Source: Platanthera guangdongensis
Lineage: Eukaryota; Streptophyta; Magnoliopsida; Asparagales; Orchidaceae
Reading direction: 5' to 3'
Assembly: GCA_039583875.1 (NCBI GenBank)
Contig: CM077164.1
Span: 63,509,043 to 63,573,042, forward strand
Length of the DNA stretch: 64,000 nucleotides
Part shown: in pieces, positions 1 through 11,768 of the stretch
Layout: each line of letters opens with the position of its first letter
How positions within the stretch are numbered: position 1 is the stretch's first letter
Position numbers and translations under genes: made by a program
Notes under the pieces: model-generated
Database searches by the model: none
Told to the model about the DNA's origin: nothing
What the model saw: the letters and a program-made list of their open reading frames with translations, nothing else

Positions 1-185
1 GCCTCCCTTGTCTAGCCGCCCGGCTTTCTTCTTCTGCTCGACGCGAGGGTTCCCTTTGCTAGCCGCCCGGCTTCTTTCTTCTCCAAGCCGCCCGGTCTCC
101 CTGGTCAAGCCGCCCGGCCTCTTTCTTCCCCAAGCCGCCCGGCCTCCCTTGTATAGCCGCCCGGCTTCCTTCTTCTGCTAGCTTG
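1..185 (+). repeat. Copia leader with repeated CCGCCCGG motifs
   Basis: Untranslated leader of C1. The motif AGCCGCCCGGC recurs about six times at roughly 30-40 bp spacing, separated by CT-rich stretches. The leader of C2 (about 61640-61680) carries the same GCCGCCCGAC/GCCCGGC pieces, so the motif is a family trait. Its role is unknown. Confidence 0.7.
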
Positions 186-2293
186 ATGTCCTCTGACGCC
201 TCTGCTGCTACTTCTGCTCCTCCAGCCCGTGAGGCCCTCCAGCCTCTGAACTACGCGATGAACTGCGCATTACTACTATCTCTTTGACGGGCAAACGGAA
301 TTTTGTTGAATGGGTCCACTCTGTTCGTCGTGTCCTGCAGACGAAGGGTCTTCTCCACCACTTGACTCGGGCTACCCCTGTTGTCCCGTCTGATGATTGG
401 CTCAGGGATGACGGTCGGGTCCAGTCATGGCTCCTCAACTCTATGGACACCGAACCCTATCGGATGGCCATGTATCATGATACGGCCAAGGCCATGTGGG
501 AAGAGCTCCACTCCTTTTACTCTGGGCAAAACAGTCTTCAGCACCTCTATGATATTATCTCCGGCCTCCAGAATCTTGCTCCTGGTTCTCCTAGCGACAT
601 GATTTCCTTTGTTGCTCAGGCCAAGACTCTTGCTGAGGCATGGATTCAACATCAGCCTCCTACCACGGATCTTGCTACTCAACGGGCCCAGAAAGAGGCC
701 GTTACCATCGCAATGATGATGTCTCGGGTTCCGCCTCACCTGCACAGTGTTCGGGCCCAGATCCTCTCCTCCACCGCTACTCCGTCACTGTCTGACGTCT
801 GCTCCATGCTACTTCGAGTTACGCCTCCTCTGGAGGCCCCTTCCGGCTCTGCCCCTGCTCTTCTCCAACAGCCTCTCCTTCCCACTCCACCTCCTACTCG
901 TGGTTCTTCCACTCGGGGTGGCCGGCCTCCCTCCAGGGGTCGCGGCCGTGGTGGCCGCTCGTCTCTCACATGCACATATTGTGGTCGGGGTGGTCATCTG
1001 GAGGCCACCTGTTACAGCAAGCATGGGTTCCCTCCCCACCTCGCTGTCACTTCCTCTGATGCTCCTGCTCCTGCCCTGGCTCCGGCTTCCACTACTCAAC
1101 ATGATATTGATGAGCTCCGCACCCAACTCCATCAGCTACAGGGTGTTCTTAGCCGCTCCTCCGGCTCGGTTGCGACCTTTTCTGCGGAAGGTATAACCTG
1201 TCTCTCTCCCAGCCCTCACTGGATCGTTGATTCCGGTGCTACTCACCATATCACTTCCCAGAAGCCCTCCAAATATCTCCAGCTGGCTCACCCCCCGAGT
1301 ATCACTGTGGCCAATGGTGACACCCTCCCGGTCTCTGGTGCTGCTGCCCTCCAACTTACCCCGGCCCTTTCTCTTCCCTCGGTTCTTCACGTTCCGGGCT
1401 CTCCTTTCAATTTGCTATCCGTTAGTCGCCTGACAAACGACCTTGATTGTTCAATAATTTTTTCTCCTTCTTCCTTTCTTATGCAGGACCGTCGCAGCCG
1501 GAGTATCATTGGTAGGGGGCAGCTGGTGAATGGGCTTTACCTCCTGGATACTCAACCCACTCTTCTATCCGCCGTCTCGTCTGTTGATTGGCACCGTCGC
1601 CTTGGCCATGCTCCTCTTCCGATTCTCAAGCGGGCTCTTCCTGATGTTCCATTACAGGAGTTTTCTTGTGAATCATGTATCTACGGCAAACACCACCGTT
1701 CTGTTTTTCCCCCTACTTGTACCCGGAGTAGTACTCCGTTATCATTAGTTCATTCTGATGTATGGGGTCCTTACAAGGTCCCTAGTATCTATGGTTATCG
1801 ATATTTTGTCACTTTTATAGATGACTACTCGCGTACTACAAGGCTCTATTTAATGCATGATCGTACTGAGCTTACATCTGTCTTTCGTGCCTTTGTTACT
1901 GAAGTCCGTACACAGTTCGCCACCCCCCTCAAAATCCTCCGCACGGATAATGCTCGCGAATATACAGGGCGCGCCTTCTCCTCCATCTGCACCGAGTTTG
2001 GCATTATCCATCAAACTTTGTGTGCCTATACCCTCAACAAAATGGGGTGGCCGAATGCAAGAATCGTCATTTACTCGATGTTGCTCGCTCGCTCATGTTT
2101 CAAATGCAGGTTCCAATCGACTATTGGAATTTCGCCGTCTCCACCGCCTGTCATCTTATTAACCGGCTCCCGTCTTCTGTTCTTGATTTTGCCATTCCTC
2201 TCGACCTCCTCTATCCGACTACCAAACCCACCTCTCTACCTCTACGGGTCTTTGGGTGCGTCTGTTATGTTCATCTTCTTGGCCCTCCATTAG
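186..2293 (+). pseudogene. C1 gag, protease and start of integrase (frameshifted)
   Basis: The likely gag start is the ATG at 186, but that frame stops at about 285. The main frame opens without an ATG at about 284, so one indel separates the start codon from the body. In the body, a gag region is followed by a CCHC knuckle (CTYCGRGGHLEATC, about 988-1030), a protease active site (WIVDSGATHH, about 1220), the pre-integrase HHCC zinc region (DWHRRLGHAP to CESCIYGKHH, about 1585-1700) and the integrase core with its first acidic residues (HSDVWGP, about 1750; RTDNAREY, about 1945). The frame is lost near 2030 inside the conserved QQNGVAE region, and the remaining residues to 2293 are out of frame. 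Confidence 0.88.
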
Positions 2294-4305
2294 ACAAACT
2301 CGCTGCTCGTGCGGCCAAATATATGTTTGTGGGATACTCCCGTACTCAAAAGGGGTATGTTTGCTACTCCCCTTCCACTGGCCGGACGGTTGTCTCCGCG
2401 GATGTCACCTTCTGCGAAGACCAGCCCTTTCACTCACCATCCTCCTCCCCGAGTTCCTCTCCTGCTCTGCCTCGCCCTGCGGTTCCCACGGCCCCTTCCT
2501 TTCTACCCTCCTCCTCTCTTCCTGCTCCCAAAGTTCCTCCACCCGTTATTCGTGTCTATACTCGTCGCGGCTCCAAGGATGGTTCCCTGCCTCAGCTCCC
2601 TGCTCCTAGTGACACTCCGGCGCCGGCGGATCCTGCTCCTGCTTCTACGGCTCATCCCCTCGCCAACTACGTCTCTCTCCACCGGCTCACTCCCCCTCTC
2701 TACGCCTTTGCCTCTTCTCTGTCCTCGATTTCTATTCCTAACACTGTGCAGGAGGCGCTTCGACACCCCGGCTGGCGGGCGGCCATGGAGGATGAAATGA
2801 GGGCTCTTTGGGCTAATCAGACTTGGGATCTCGTGTCCCTTCCTGCTGGCCAACACTGTGTCAGCTGCAAGTGGGTCTTTGTGGTCAAACATACCGCGGA
2901 TGGGTCTGTTGAGCGTCTGAAGGCCCGCCTTGTGGCCCGGGGTTTTACTCAGCAACACGGCCTTGATTACGAGGAAACTTTCTCTCCCGTGGCCAAATTG
3001 AACACGGTCCGGGTTCTTATTTCCTTGGATATGCATCGTCATTGGCCTCTCTATCAGCTGGATGTGAAGAACGCCTTTCTCAATGGCGATCTCCAGGAAA
3101 CTGTTTATATGCATCAACCACCCGGGTTTGAGACCACGGGGGAGTCTCGGGTGTGTCATCTTCGCAAATCAATTTATGGTCTCAAACAGTCCCCGCGTGC
3201 TTGGTTTGACAAATTCAGCAAGGTGGTCCGCGATATTAACTTTACTAGGAGCTCGGCTGACTTCTCCCTCTTCACTCGACACAAGCCAACCGGAACTGTG
3301 ATTCTACTTGTTTATGTTGACGATATCCTCATCACTGGAGATGACACTACAGGAATACAACATATCAAGCAACAATTGAACTCCGCCTTTCAGACCAAAG
3401 ACCTTGGTAACCTACGGTATTTTCTTGGGCTTGAGGTTGCACGACGGCCTGATGGCCTTGTATTATCTCAAAGGAAGTATTGTATGGATCTTCTTCATGA
3501 TGCTGGTTATTCGGGATGCAAACCTACGGATACTCCAATGGATGCTAATCACAGGCTCTCAGCCCATAGTTCTGACTCTGATAAGCTACTTACAAATCTG
3601 GAATACTACAGACGTCTGGTTGGGAAACTGATCTACCTCACAGTTACTCGACCAGACATCTCCTTTGCCGTAGGAATCGTGAGCCGATTTATGCATGCTC
3701 CTAGGACATCTCATCTTCAAGCTGTCGAGCGCATTCTTCGGTATCTCAAGAACGCTCCCGGACAAGGCCTTCTGTACAAGCCATCCACATCAATATCCCT
3801 CGTTGCATACTCGGACGCTGACTATGCAGGATCTGTTGATGATAGGCGCTCTACATCTAGTTTCTGTACCTACTTTGGTGGTCATCTCATAACCTGGCGT
3901 AGCAAGAAACAGAATGTGGTTGCTAGATCTTCTGCTGAAGCTGAGTACCGGGCCATGGCTTCGGTAGTGTCCGAGTTAACATGGTTGGAGAGTCTTCTGG
4001 GAGATTTGGGTGTCCGTCTCTCATCACCGGCAATCCTATTTTGTGATAGTCAAGCAGCAATACATATTGCCAAGAACCCGGTATTTCACGAACGCACAAA
4101 GCATATTGAAGTTGACTGTCACTTTATTCGGGAAAAAATTCAGTTAAAGAAGGTAGACCTGGAGCATGTTTCTGCTACAAATCAAGTTGCCGATATTCTG
4201 ACCAAAGCTCTCTCCAGACCATTATACTACCAGTTTTTATCCAAGCTTGGCGCCTACGATTTGTACGCTCCAGCTTGCGGGGGAGTGTTAGAAAAGACTG
4301 TGTAA
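2034..4305 (+). pseudogene. C1 integrase C-part, reverse transcriptase and RNase H
   Basis: This continues C1 pol in a different frame from the upstream part. After the integrase motif QQNGVAECKNRH come a Pro/Ser-rich linker (about 2430-2650), the copia RT core ([47 protein letters not shown], and LLVYVDDILITG with the catalytic DD at about 3310) and RNase H (SDADYAGSVDDRRSTSS, SSAEAEYRAMA, and the C-terminal ADILTKAL). The stop codon at 4303-4305 lies 18 bases inside the 3' LTR. The frame itself is open for over 750 codons, so the lesion at about 2030 may be the only break in this half. Confidence 0.9.
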
Positions 4306-4460
4306 AGGCCCATTTATAAGGCCCATTTATTTCTTATTTTTAGTCCCACATCTTGGATTGGGATCTTCTCTCCCTACTCTCTTCCTATATAAATGTACTC
4401 ATACTTGTAATTATTTATTCATTAAGTATATACAAGGTTGGAGGTTTCTCTATTTCTACA
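4286..4460 (+). repeat. 3' LTR of copia C1 (175 bp)
   Basis: It begins TGTTAGAAAAG directly after a purine tract and ends CTACA, giving TG...CA ends. A TATA-like box (TATATAAAT, 4386-4394) and a T-rich stretch follow the shared TTTTTAGTCCCACATCT block. The TSD cannot be checked because the 5' LTR is outside the window. Confidence 0.85.
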
Positions 4461-5753
4461 AATAGCAACAAATGACTACAATGTAAGAAATGAAAACTGA
4501 AATATAAAAACTCACCCAAAAATCAGCATTAGTGGCGGAGGAGGTGGCAGTGGCTATCTCGGATGACAAGGGGGCTCTAGGGGTGATTATTTAGTGGTTG
4601 TAAGGGGACTGAAAGGGGTTTTGGGTGCTGTCGTGGATTGGGGGGGTTGGGTTGTAGGGGTGATAAAGTGGGTAAAGGACGGCTGGAGAGGCACCGAACA
4701 GGCCTAGCCTGGTTGAATCACAGGTAGGGGAAACTGAGAAGTGGGGCGACGGCTATATTGAGGGGGTTGTAGTGTTTAGGAGCTTTGGCAACGGTTGTGG
4801 GGCTTGTGGAGGGTGTAGGAGGCGGCGGCAGAGCCTCACATGACTGGGAGAGGTGGTGTTGGGCCTCACGGTCCTGGAGGACACAACGGGGATTGGAGGA
4901 GGCGCGGCGGTTCGACGAGCTCCAGAACTGAAGAGGAGAGGGTGGAATTGAGGTTGGGGGTTCGGGAAAGGTCGGCGGATATGAAGGAGGGGGCAGGAAG
5001 CGAAGTTGAGGGTATCGATACCATCAGAGACTGGACCAAACAACGTTGGCACTGCGTGGCATCCTCGGCATCGCACCAAGAAGGAAGACCGAGTGACTGC
5101 GTGTAGGAAGCCCAAACTTTTGGTCCCTAATACCCTAGCATATGAAATATAAGCAGAGTATAGGTTAAATTATTTGGCAGCCTTAAACGTACCATAGGTT
5201 AACTTAATGTAAATCCCAAAATACAAGTCCAAAAATATATAAAAAATCGCGACGAATGCGATGGCGGTTTCTGATAGTCAATGTGATGTCCAATAATCAC
5301 CGATCTCATAAATTGCTCAAATGTGGCGCTATCGATCTCCATCACAGTCCCATTGCAATCATATTAGATTCATCACTACTTATGTACTTCATGACTTTTC
5401 GGTTGTTGCAAAATTTTCATAAGGCACTTCTCCATTTTTATCATCCAAACTTAAATCAAAAACTTAATTCCTCAAATATATTAAAATCTTACAGGCTTAA
5501 ATCTACCATCCATAGGTATTCCTCTATCACAGCACTAAACTAGCCTATCATACAATCAATTTTTGTTGTATTAAAATTATATCCACTATTTTGGAAACAA
5601 TTTCTCCGCTGTTTTGATTTTACACTTAAATCAAAATTTTCTTATATCATTTGTAAAAGAAATACATCAATTCACCTCACTTGAAATATCCTTCATAAGA
5701 ATCTTCATAAATAGTGCAAATAGACTCAACAAGGGCCTTGGTATAATCAAATT
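4461..5753. other. No gene recognised; G-rich then AT-rich sequence
   Basis: From 4525 to 5110 the plus strand is strongly G-rich (GGGG and GGAGG runs). A 120-codon minus-strand frame (5115-4753) rich in Pro/Arg/Ser has no recognisable domain and looks compositional. From 5120 to 5753 the sequence is AT-rich without a supported gene. Confidence 0.5.
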
Positions 5754-6475
5754 GTAACATTAGAAACTCTTTGGTGACCCCACGACTACTAATATTTAAT
5801 GCATCAGAATGAATAGCTTTAAGAATAACTACTAATATTTAATGTTTCAGGATTACTATCATTAAGAACAACAACCATGTAGTATTTCAGATGCCTTCTC
5901 AACATCAACAAAAAACAAATAAAGATAATTTGTACGCACTCAAAACTGATGTAAATTTCAATATGATATTCCAATACTCCCTGCCATAATTATATTGTAT
6001 GACTCATTAATTTCCTTCTTCTATAGTTAGCACAATCTTTAGCATAAGGAAAACAACAAAGTTTAACAAACTTTTGAAAGAGTAAAGAAGATTAAAGTTA
6101 CCTAAATAATGTAACATTAGAAACTTTTTGCCTTTTTTGGTGACCCCACGACTACAAATATTAAATGCTTCAGAATTAGTATCTTTAAGAATAACTACTA
6201 ATATTTAGTGCTTCAGGATAACTATCTTTAAGAACTAACTCGTAGTATTTCCCGTGCCTTCTCAACATCAACAAGAACCAAATAAAGATAATTTATCCGC
6301 ACTCAAAACTGATGTAAATTTCAATATAATATTCCATCACTCCCTGCCATAATTATATTGCATGACTCATTAATTTCCTTCTTCTATAGTTAGCACAACC
6401 TTTAGCATAGGAAAACAGCAAAGTTTAACACAAACTTTTGAAAGAGTGAATATGATTAAAGTTACCTAAATAATG
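5754..6475. repeat. Two-copy tandem duplication of about 360 bp
   Basis: Unit 1 (5754-6110, 357 bp) and unit 2 (6111-6475, 365 bp) both start GTAACATTAGAAACT and run in parallel through shared landmarks: GGTGACCCCACGACTAC, TTCTCAACATCAACAA, CAAAACTGATGTAAATTTCA, CTCCCTGCCATAATTATATTG and TTTGAAAGAGT. They differ by scattered substitutions and small indels. No coding frame is shared. Confidence 0.85.
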
Positions 6476-6833
6476 TATGAACAACTTCTGGACTGCTGAT
6501 GAACTCAAACTTTGGGAAGCACAAAGTTGAAAGCAATGATAGATTGTAAGTGGCTGCATAAGCATATACTAAAACTTAGGTAATAGTATACGAGTTGGAG
6601 TGAAAATTTTGATAATAAAAATAAGAACTTTCAGATTACTTTGACAAAGATTGTGCAAAAATAGCACGTCATGCAGCACCAGCATGAATGAATGGAGAAT
6701 CCAAACAAATAATGCCAATGATGATAAATGTAGATATTTAATGAAATACAAATTAACTAAGGAAGTTTAAAGGGACTCGTTTGGTTTGGTTGTATTTTCT
6801 AATATTGTGCAAGGAACCAAGCTATTAATACAA
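6476..6833. other. No gene recognised; AT-rich flank of element A
   Basis: AT-rich sequence between the tandem duplication and the left TSD of element A. I see no open frame, RNA gene or repeat to name. Confidence 0.5.
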
Positions 6834-6838
6834 GACTC

Positions 6839-7216
6839 TGTTACGGATCCTCCGTTGGTTATTTGGTTAAATATGATTATTTCACGCCTTAATGTATCAA
6901 GTCATGTTGCGTCGAGTCAAGTTATGTGCATCGTAGTTTTATGCGTATTTATATTTCACATATCTTATTATGTTCGGGTATTTACGTCTGTTCCATTAGG
7001 GGCCTTATATATGGAGGTCATGAAAGGTAATGAAAGCAACAAAAAGATTGAGAAACCTTCTACAAGTCTCCCTTCTAGGCCTTCCCCTCATCCCCTAAAC
7101 TTCTTCTCTCCCTCCTCCACCCTCTAAAGGTTCGTCTTCTCCCATCTCTCTGTCACTTCTAGGGCTTGCCCACTTGTATCCCCGCCACCAACGATCCGTC
7201 AAAAGAGTTCATAACA
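6839..7216 (+). repeat. 5' LTR of element A
   Basis: 378 bp, from TGTTACGG to CATAACA, with a TATA-like CTTATATATGG near 7004. It pairs with 9103-9463, from which it differs by many substitutions and several indels, so the insertion is old. Confidence 0.82.
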
Positions 7217-9102
7217 ACTTAGTATCAGAGGATTCCTTCCTCCCCCATACGACAGAGCCGTTGTTGTTCCCCCTGATTCCAGCAAGTCGTTGATGTTTTC
7301 CCCATCGCCGTCAAGCCCGACCCACATAACATCGCCTGGCACCGCTTCCGCAACCTCCATTCCATTCTAGTTGCCACTTCGTCAAACCCTCAGCTTCTTC
7401 AACGTCTTCCCCGATAGACACCATTCAACAATCGCTTGGCCTTTTCTTCGTCGATGATTTGCTGACCTACTCCTGAGTCGTACACCTCCTTTTCATCCTC
7501 TTTGCGTCGATTCTATCAGTGACAGCGCCGACTTCACCACCTGTGTGGGATCCACAAACGACTTCCACTCCGCCTGCCATCTCACGCCTCAACATGCGTC
7601 CAAACTCAACTTGATATAGGAGGGACTTTCCTCCCCTCCGCCCAACTTTTGTTCTGTCGATCCAACAACCACACGTTAACTTCTAGCAGCCACACCGCTC
7701 TTCCTCCAGCCGATCCACGCAACTCTCTCCCCCACAACAAGCATCGACATCCAAAAAGCAAGGCCACAACTTCACGTCATTGTTTCCACGATCGCCCCAT
7801 CCTCATCCATGTAGCAACCCAGAGATCGGCACCTCCCTTTGTTGTTTCGATCCACGGTTGTGCCTCTTCCGTCGTTTCTGGCGCTTCTGGTGCCATTTGT
7901 CATCCCCGTGCAATATCCCCCCATCGTAGTGGGATCGTCTCCTTTGCTTGAACCCCAACGGGATCTTCTCTTTCCCCCCAGCGATCAAAGTTTGTTGCTT
8001 CTTCACCAAGGCCAGCTCCCAGTGGTCGAACCTTCTCCTCTTCCGCTACAAGCACCGCATCCAGCCACTTCGCCTGCCATCTCACACCGCAGCACACGAC
8101 CCCGCATGTTGCTCTATCTCATCGAGCCCATGTAATCAACCCACCTTGTTTCCTACTGTATTGAGCGCCATCCCTCCTACTTGATCCCCATGCGGTTCAC
8201 TCCCTGCCTACTTGATCCCCATGTGGTTCACTCCCTGCCTAATTGATTGATTATTTTTAATTAATTATTATATTGAATTAATTGAGTGGTTAATTAATTA
8301 AGATGTGTGGACTATTCTCAATCGCTGACAAATACTAGCTCAGCTTGACAGTTTTGAAGCGCGGTTCAACCGCAGGTGCGACGAGCTCCAAACTCAACTT
8401 GTCGAGCGTCGCGGCTCGCCTCACCACGCGAGCGGCTATTCTATCACTCTATCACCTCATCCTCAATCTGTCGTCGCGCCACGGATCTCACTGCTGGTTA
8501 TCCAGTCGTCGCTTTTGATGTGACCGGACCCATTCGACCTCCCCCAGATACTGCTCTCGCCAGCCCCACCACCGACTCGCCTGGTGCAATCGTCATTGTC
8601 GTCGACCGCTGATGTACAACCTCTCCACGGTGGTAGTCCTTCTGCCGCTTCCGCCTCCTCTCTGGTCACCCGCTCTGTCGTCCCCCACTCTATCCGCCCC
8701 CACTATATCCGCCCCCGCTCTGCGGCCTCCGACCATCTCGTTGCCCCCCATTGGTTCTTGCTCTGTCGTCCCATGCCTTGTTGCTTCCACTGGCCCATGC
8801 ATTGATGCTTCCACCGGCCACATGCCATCCAATGCTCTGTAGATCCCGACGGATCCGTTCCTGCTGTCAAACGTCGTTCCTCCGACAATCTTGCTACTAC
8901 TGCTCACCCCTGCTCCGCCAGACCCACCAGACACATTCTGTCCGCCGCTCGTTGCTCTGAGGGGGGCGCGGCTCCTCGCTGAAGCCATCGCCGACGTGAT
9001 GCACCACCAGGCGTTGTTTTGGCGCAAAATTAAGGAGTCGGAGGATTCGATCATCCGACTAGAGTTTGAGTTTGAGGGCAAGCTTGATGTTAAGGGAGGA
9101 GA
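7217..9102. other. Interior of element A, without recognisable genes
   Basis: The sequence is C-rich on the plus strand with many short Pro/Ser-rich frames and no conserved motif. A 31-bp unit is repeated twice (8176-8237, around CCTACTTGATCCCCATG). The last about 60 bases read as a gypsy-pol-like tail. The rest looks like a degenerate or replaced gag-pol region. Confidence 0.6.
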
Positions 9103-9463
9103 TGTCATGGATCCTTTGTCGGTTATTTAGCTAAATATTATTATTTCACGTTTTTATCTATCAAGTTATGTTGCGTCGAGTCATGTGCGTTGTAGTTTTA
9201 TGTGTTTATATATCACATATTTTTTTATGTTCAGGTATTTATGTTTGTGCCTATATGCAGGCCATGCCATATAATCAAAGCAATAAAAAAGAATGAGAAA
9301 CCTTCTTCAAGTCTCCCTTCTAGGGCTTCCTTTCTTCCCTTAAACTTCTTCTCTCCTTCCTCCACACTCTAGGATTTCATCTCCTCTCATCTCCTCTGTC
9401 ATTTCTAGGGCTTTCCCCCTTGTATCTCTACCTCCAATGATTCGTCAACAGAAGCCCATTAGA
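9103..9463 (+). repeat. 3' LTR of element A
   Basis: 361 bp from TGTCATGG to CATTAGA, followed directly by the TSD copy GACTC. The terminal CA has decayed to GA, but the alignment with the 5' LTR end and the TSD fix the boundary. Confidence 0.8.
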
Positions 9464-9468
9464 GACTC

Positions 9469-10314
9469 CTTGACCCTCATTTGGGGTAATAAGTGTTTTC
9501 TCTCTCAAAGTAGGTTTTCACATAGTATAGGAACCCTTTGGGAGAAAAGACATGAAAGGTGATTTGACTTGTGCCTCAACTAGTCATGAGTAGGCTTCCT
9601 ATGATAGATGGTCGCATCAGTACAGTCAACGAAAACCTAGATCTCCCTGTCAGCAAAATCTTTGATCGACGATGACTTTGCCAGGTAATCGAAAGACCTC
9701 GATGTCTATATCGATGAAATCATCAATCGACGAAGACGTCAACTCCATCCGGTTCGGTGATTGATGACGATGCTTGCCTTTAGTCATGCAGATTACGCCT
9801 GTTTAGGATTCTGCTAGGTCCAACTACCTTCCAGATTGCTTTGCTAACAACGCCTTCTGATTACATTGATTCTAACGATCTTACAGATCCTTTCAACCCA
9901 ACTTAGTAAGTAGTCCCCTTGTGTCATTTCCCCTTGTGTCGTAAAATGGTTTTTATGATCCAAGTTTGTAAATATTGGATATCAGTATCATATCATTTTG
10001 GATTTAAAATGACGAATTAGATTTTAAAATGTCGAATAGATACGTGTTAGGAATATTTTAAAATGTCGGATTTTCAAATCTCATAAATAAAAATATACAT
10101 TAAGTATACTTAAATGTTCTAAAGTTAAAATTGGTATAACAATTTAACAAGTAATGAGTCATATATACCAAAATAAATTCAAAGTATTTAAAATAAAATA
10201 TTAACAATGCACTATGAGTTTATGAGTACTCTCCATGTAATTTAAAATAGCTGCAAGAGATGCATTGTGAAATATACTTAATGTTATATACTAGTTTTAC
10301 TTAGAAAATAATAA
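9469..10314. other. No gene recognised
   Basis: Mixed-composition sequence turning AT-rich after 9950. It contains several TCGACGA/TCAATCGACGA-type short repeats near 9650-9740 but no open frame or structure that I can assign. Confidence 0.45.
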
Positions 10315-10527
10315 ATTTTACAAGAAGGGGAGCCTTGGCGCAACGGTCGAGGTGTTGTCATGTGACCTTGAGATCACGGGTTTAAGTCCTCGAAGCAGCC
10401 TCTTGCAAAAATGCATGGTAAGGTTTGCCTTCATTTCACCCTTGTGGTGGGACCCTTCCCTGAACCCTCGTTGCGTGGGGATGCCTTTGTGCATTGGGCT
10501 GCCCTTTTTAATAGTAGATTTTACAAG
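10315..10527 (+). mobile_element. Au-type tRNA-derived SINE with 10-bp TSD
   Basis: The body begins GGAGCCTTGGCGCAACGG, which contains the RNA polymerase III A-box-like region. It then has a B-box-like GGGTTTAAGTCC, the diagnostic CAGCCTCTTGCAAAAATGCA, a central CACCCTTGTGG and the end GGGCTGCCCTTTTTA. This layout matches the plant Au SINE family as I know it. Perfect 10-bp duplications ATTTTACAAG flank it at 10315-10324 and 10518-10527, showing target-primed insertion. The element body is about 10329-10510. It is not a functional tRNA gene. Confidence 0.9.
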
Positions 10528-11533
10528 TAAAAAAATTAAAATATATATATCTTTTATTGATTATAAATTTAATCATAATGGATAAAACTATGTTAAAAGC
10601 ATTAAAATCATTAATTAATAAGTGTGTTGTAAGAATAACACGTGCAATGAGAATGAAATAGTAATTAGTCTAACCAATTTAGGGCTTCGAGCATATATAA
10701 TGCAATACATAGTGGAGATTTAAGCATATATAATGCTAACATGACCTAAAATGAAATAGCGGACGATATCATTAAAAGTCATGTTGGCCGATATGTAAGA
10801 CCCGCTCACACCCACTCCACTCACTTCTTCCGATCCACGGCTCCTCAATCATTGCTAGTATTATGTTGCACACAAATCAATGTATCTCCTCCAGATTATA
10901 TACAATGGCACCATTATCAAAATCCTGACAAATTTGGAACCCGATCTTAGGGACAAGGCTGATTTTCTAGTCAGGTATATTAATAAAGATATGCATGGTA
11001 AGATGAGCACTTATGACGTCAAAGAATTCAAAGCCATTGTGACAAGCTTGCACTTTAATTAATAATGTTATTTAGAGTTTTTCTTTAGTGATCATCGTGT
11101 GTGTTTGTCTTGCAGTAGGGTCTCCATCTATATAAGGAGACACTAGTTTGAGAGTTTAGATTATCATGAATATTAGATGTTAAGCTCTCTTCGGAGGGAA
11201 GGATTCCTAGAGAGATCCTGCCCACAAAAGTTTGGATAGCAAGCATCTCTCGGTATTATGTATTCATTGTTCCTCATTAATCCAACATAGTTCATTCTTC
11301 AATAGCCCGTAGCTATCAGACTATGTGATACATTAACACTTTATTCAATAGGGTTGTTCAATTACAAGGCATAAGACCCCTATTTATGGAAATATGGTTA
11401 CAAGAAAATTTCAAAACCTAGTACTATACTTCTATCCAAATTAAATTAATCATATTATTAAAAAGAACTCAAATTAATAATTATCAAAATGATATATTTT
11501 TACTCAAATAATAATAATAATACTATCCAAAGG
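10528..11533. other. No gene recognised; LTR-like promoter fragment near 11120
   Basis: A 60-codon plus-strand frame (10880-11062) has no known motif. From about 11097 to 11320 the sequence resembles part of an LTR: a TATA-like CTATATAAGG at about 11130, then GGTATTATGTATTCATTG and CAATAGCCCGTAGCTATCAG. I could not find a partner copy or boundaries. Confidence 0.4.
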
Positions 11534-11768
11534 AAATTTGTTACGAAGATGGAAAAGGGAACTAGGGAAGGGACGAGGACACAACGCATAAGCCGACTTC
11601 GTGCCAAGATGGCGTGGACACATATCTCAACTCAATGACAAACGTTCGCTAGTTGGGCGCACAAGTGTAGTGCAGCCATCAGCCTTATCTTTTATTATCA
11701 CACGTGTATTTCGGATTGTGGGTTATTTATCGTTTGTCATTACATACTTAAGAATGAGGCGCTATATT

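Larger units (their letters stand above)
1..4460 (+). mobile_element. Ty1/copia LTR retrotransposon C1 (5' end outside window)
   Basis: The domain order is gag, protease, integrase, reverse transcriptase, RNase H, which is the Ty1/copia order. The left LTR, primer binding site and first part of the leader lie before base 1. The right end is complete: an RNase H reading frame, a purine tract (GCGGGGGAG at 4277-4285) and a 175-bp LTR ending at 4460. At least two frameshifts, one near the gag start and one in the integrase, make this copy non-autonomous. The repeat-rich leader and the LTR core (TTTTTAGTCCCACATCT) are shared with copia C2 at 60612-64000, so the two are related. Confidence 0.93.
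6839..9463 (+). mobile_element. Non-autonomous LTR retrotransposon A (probable gypsy derivative)
   Basis: Two long similar blocks (6839-7216 and 9103-9463) start TGTTACGG and TGTCATGG and align through TATTTGGTTAAAT/TATTTAGCTAAAT, GTTGCGTCGAGTCA and GAGAAACCTTCT to the ends CATAACA and CATTAGA. They are flanked by a perfect 5-bp target duplication, GACTC (6834-6838 and 9464-9468). A primer-site-like TTAGTATCAGAGG (7219-7231) follows the left LTR. A purine tract (AAGGGAGGAGA) precedes the right one. The 1.9-kb interior has no RT, integrase or gag, so any mobility would need another element's enzymes. The final frame before the 3' LTR (EGKLDVKGGDVMD) resembles the C-terminal tail of gypsy pol, which is why I call it a gypsy derivative. 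Confidence 0.82.

Noticed and set aside
4753..5115. 120-codon minus-strand gene
   Set aside because: Pro/Arg/Ser-rich composition from a G-rich strand, no domain, no splice context.
8593..9130. Coding genes in the interior of element A
   Set aside because: Overlapping open frames on both strands with Pro/Ser/Arg bias and no shared motif; only the last residues resemble a gypsy pol tail.
10329..10400. tRNA gene
   Set aside because: A and B box motifs are present, but the following CAGCCTCTTGCA body, the T-rich end and the 10-bp TSD identify a SINE; no cloverleaf with a proper acceptor stem was found.
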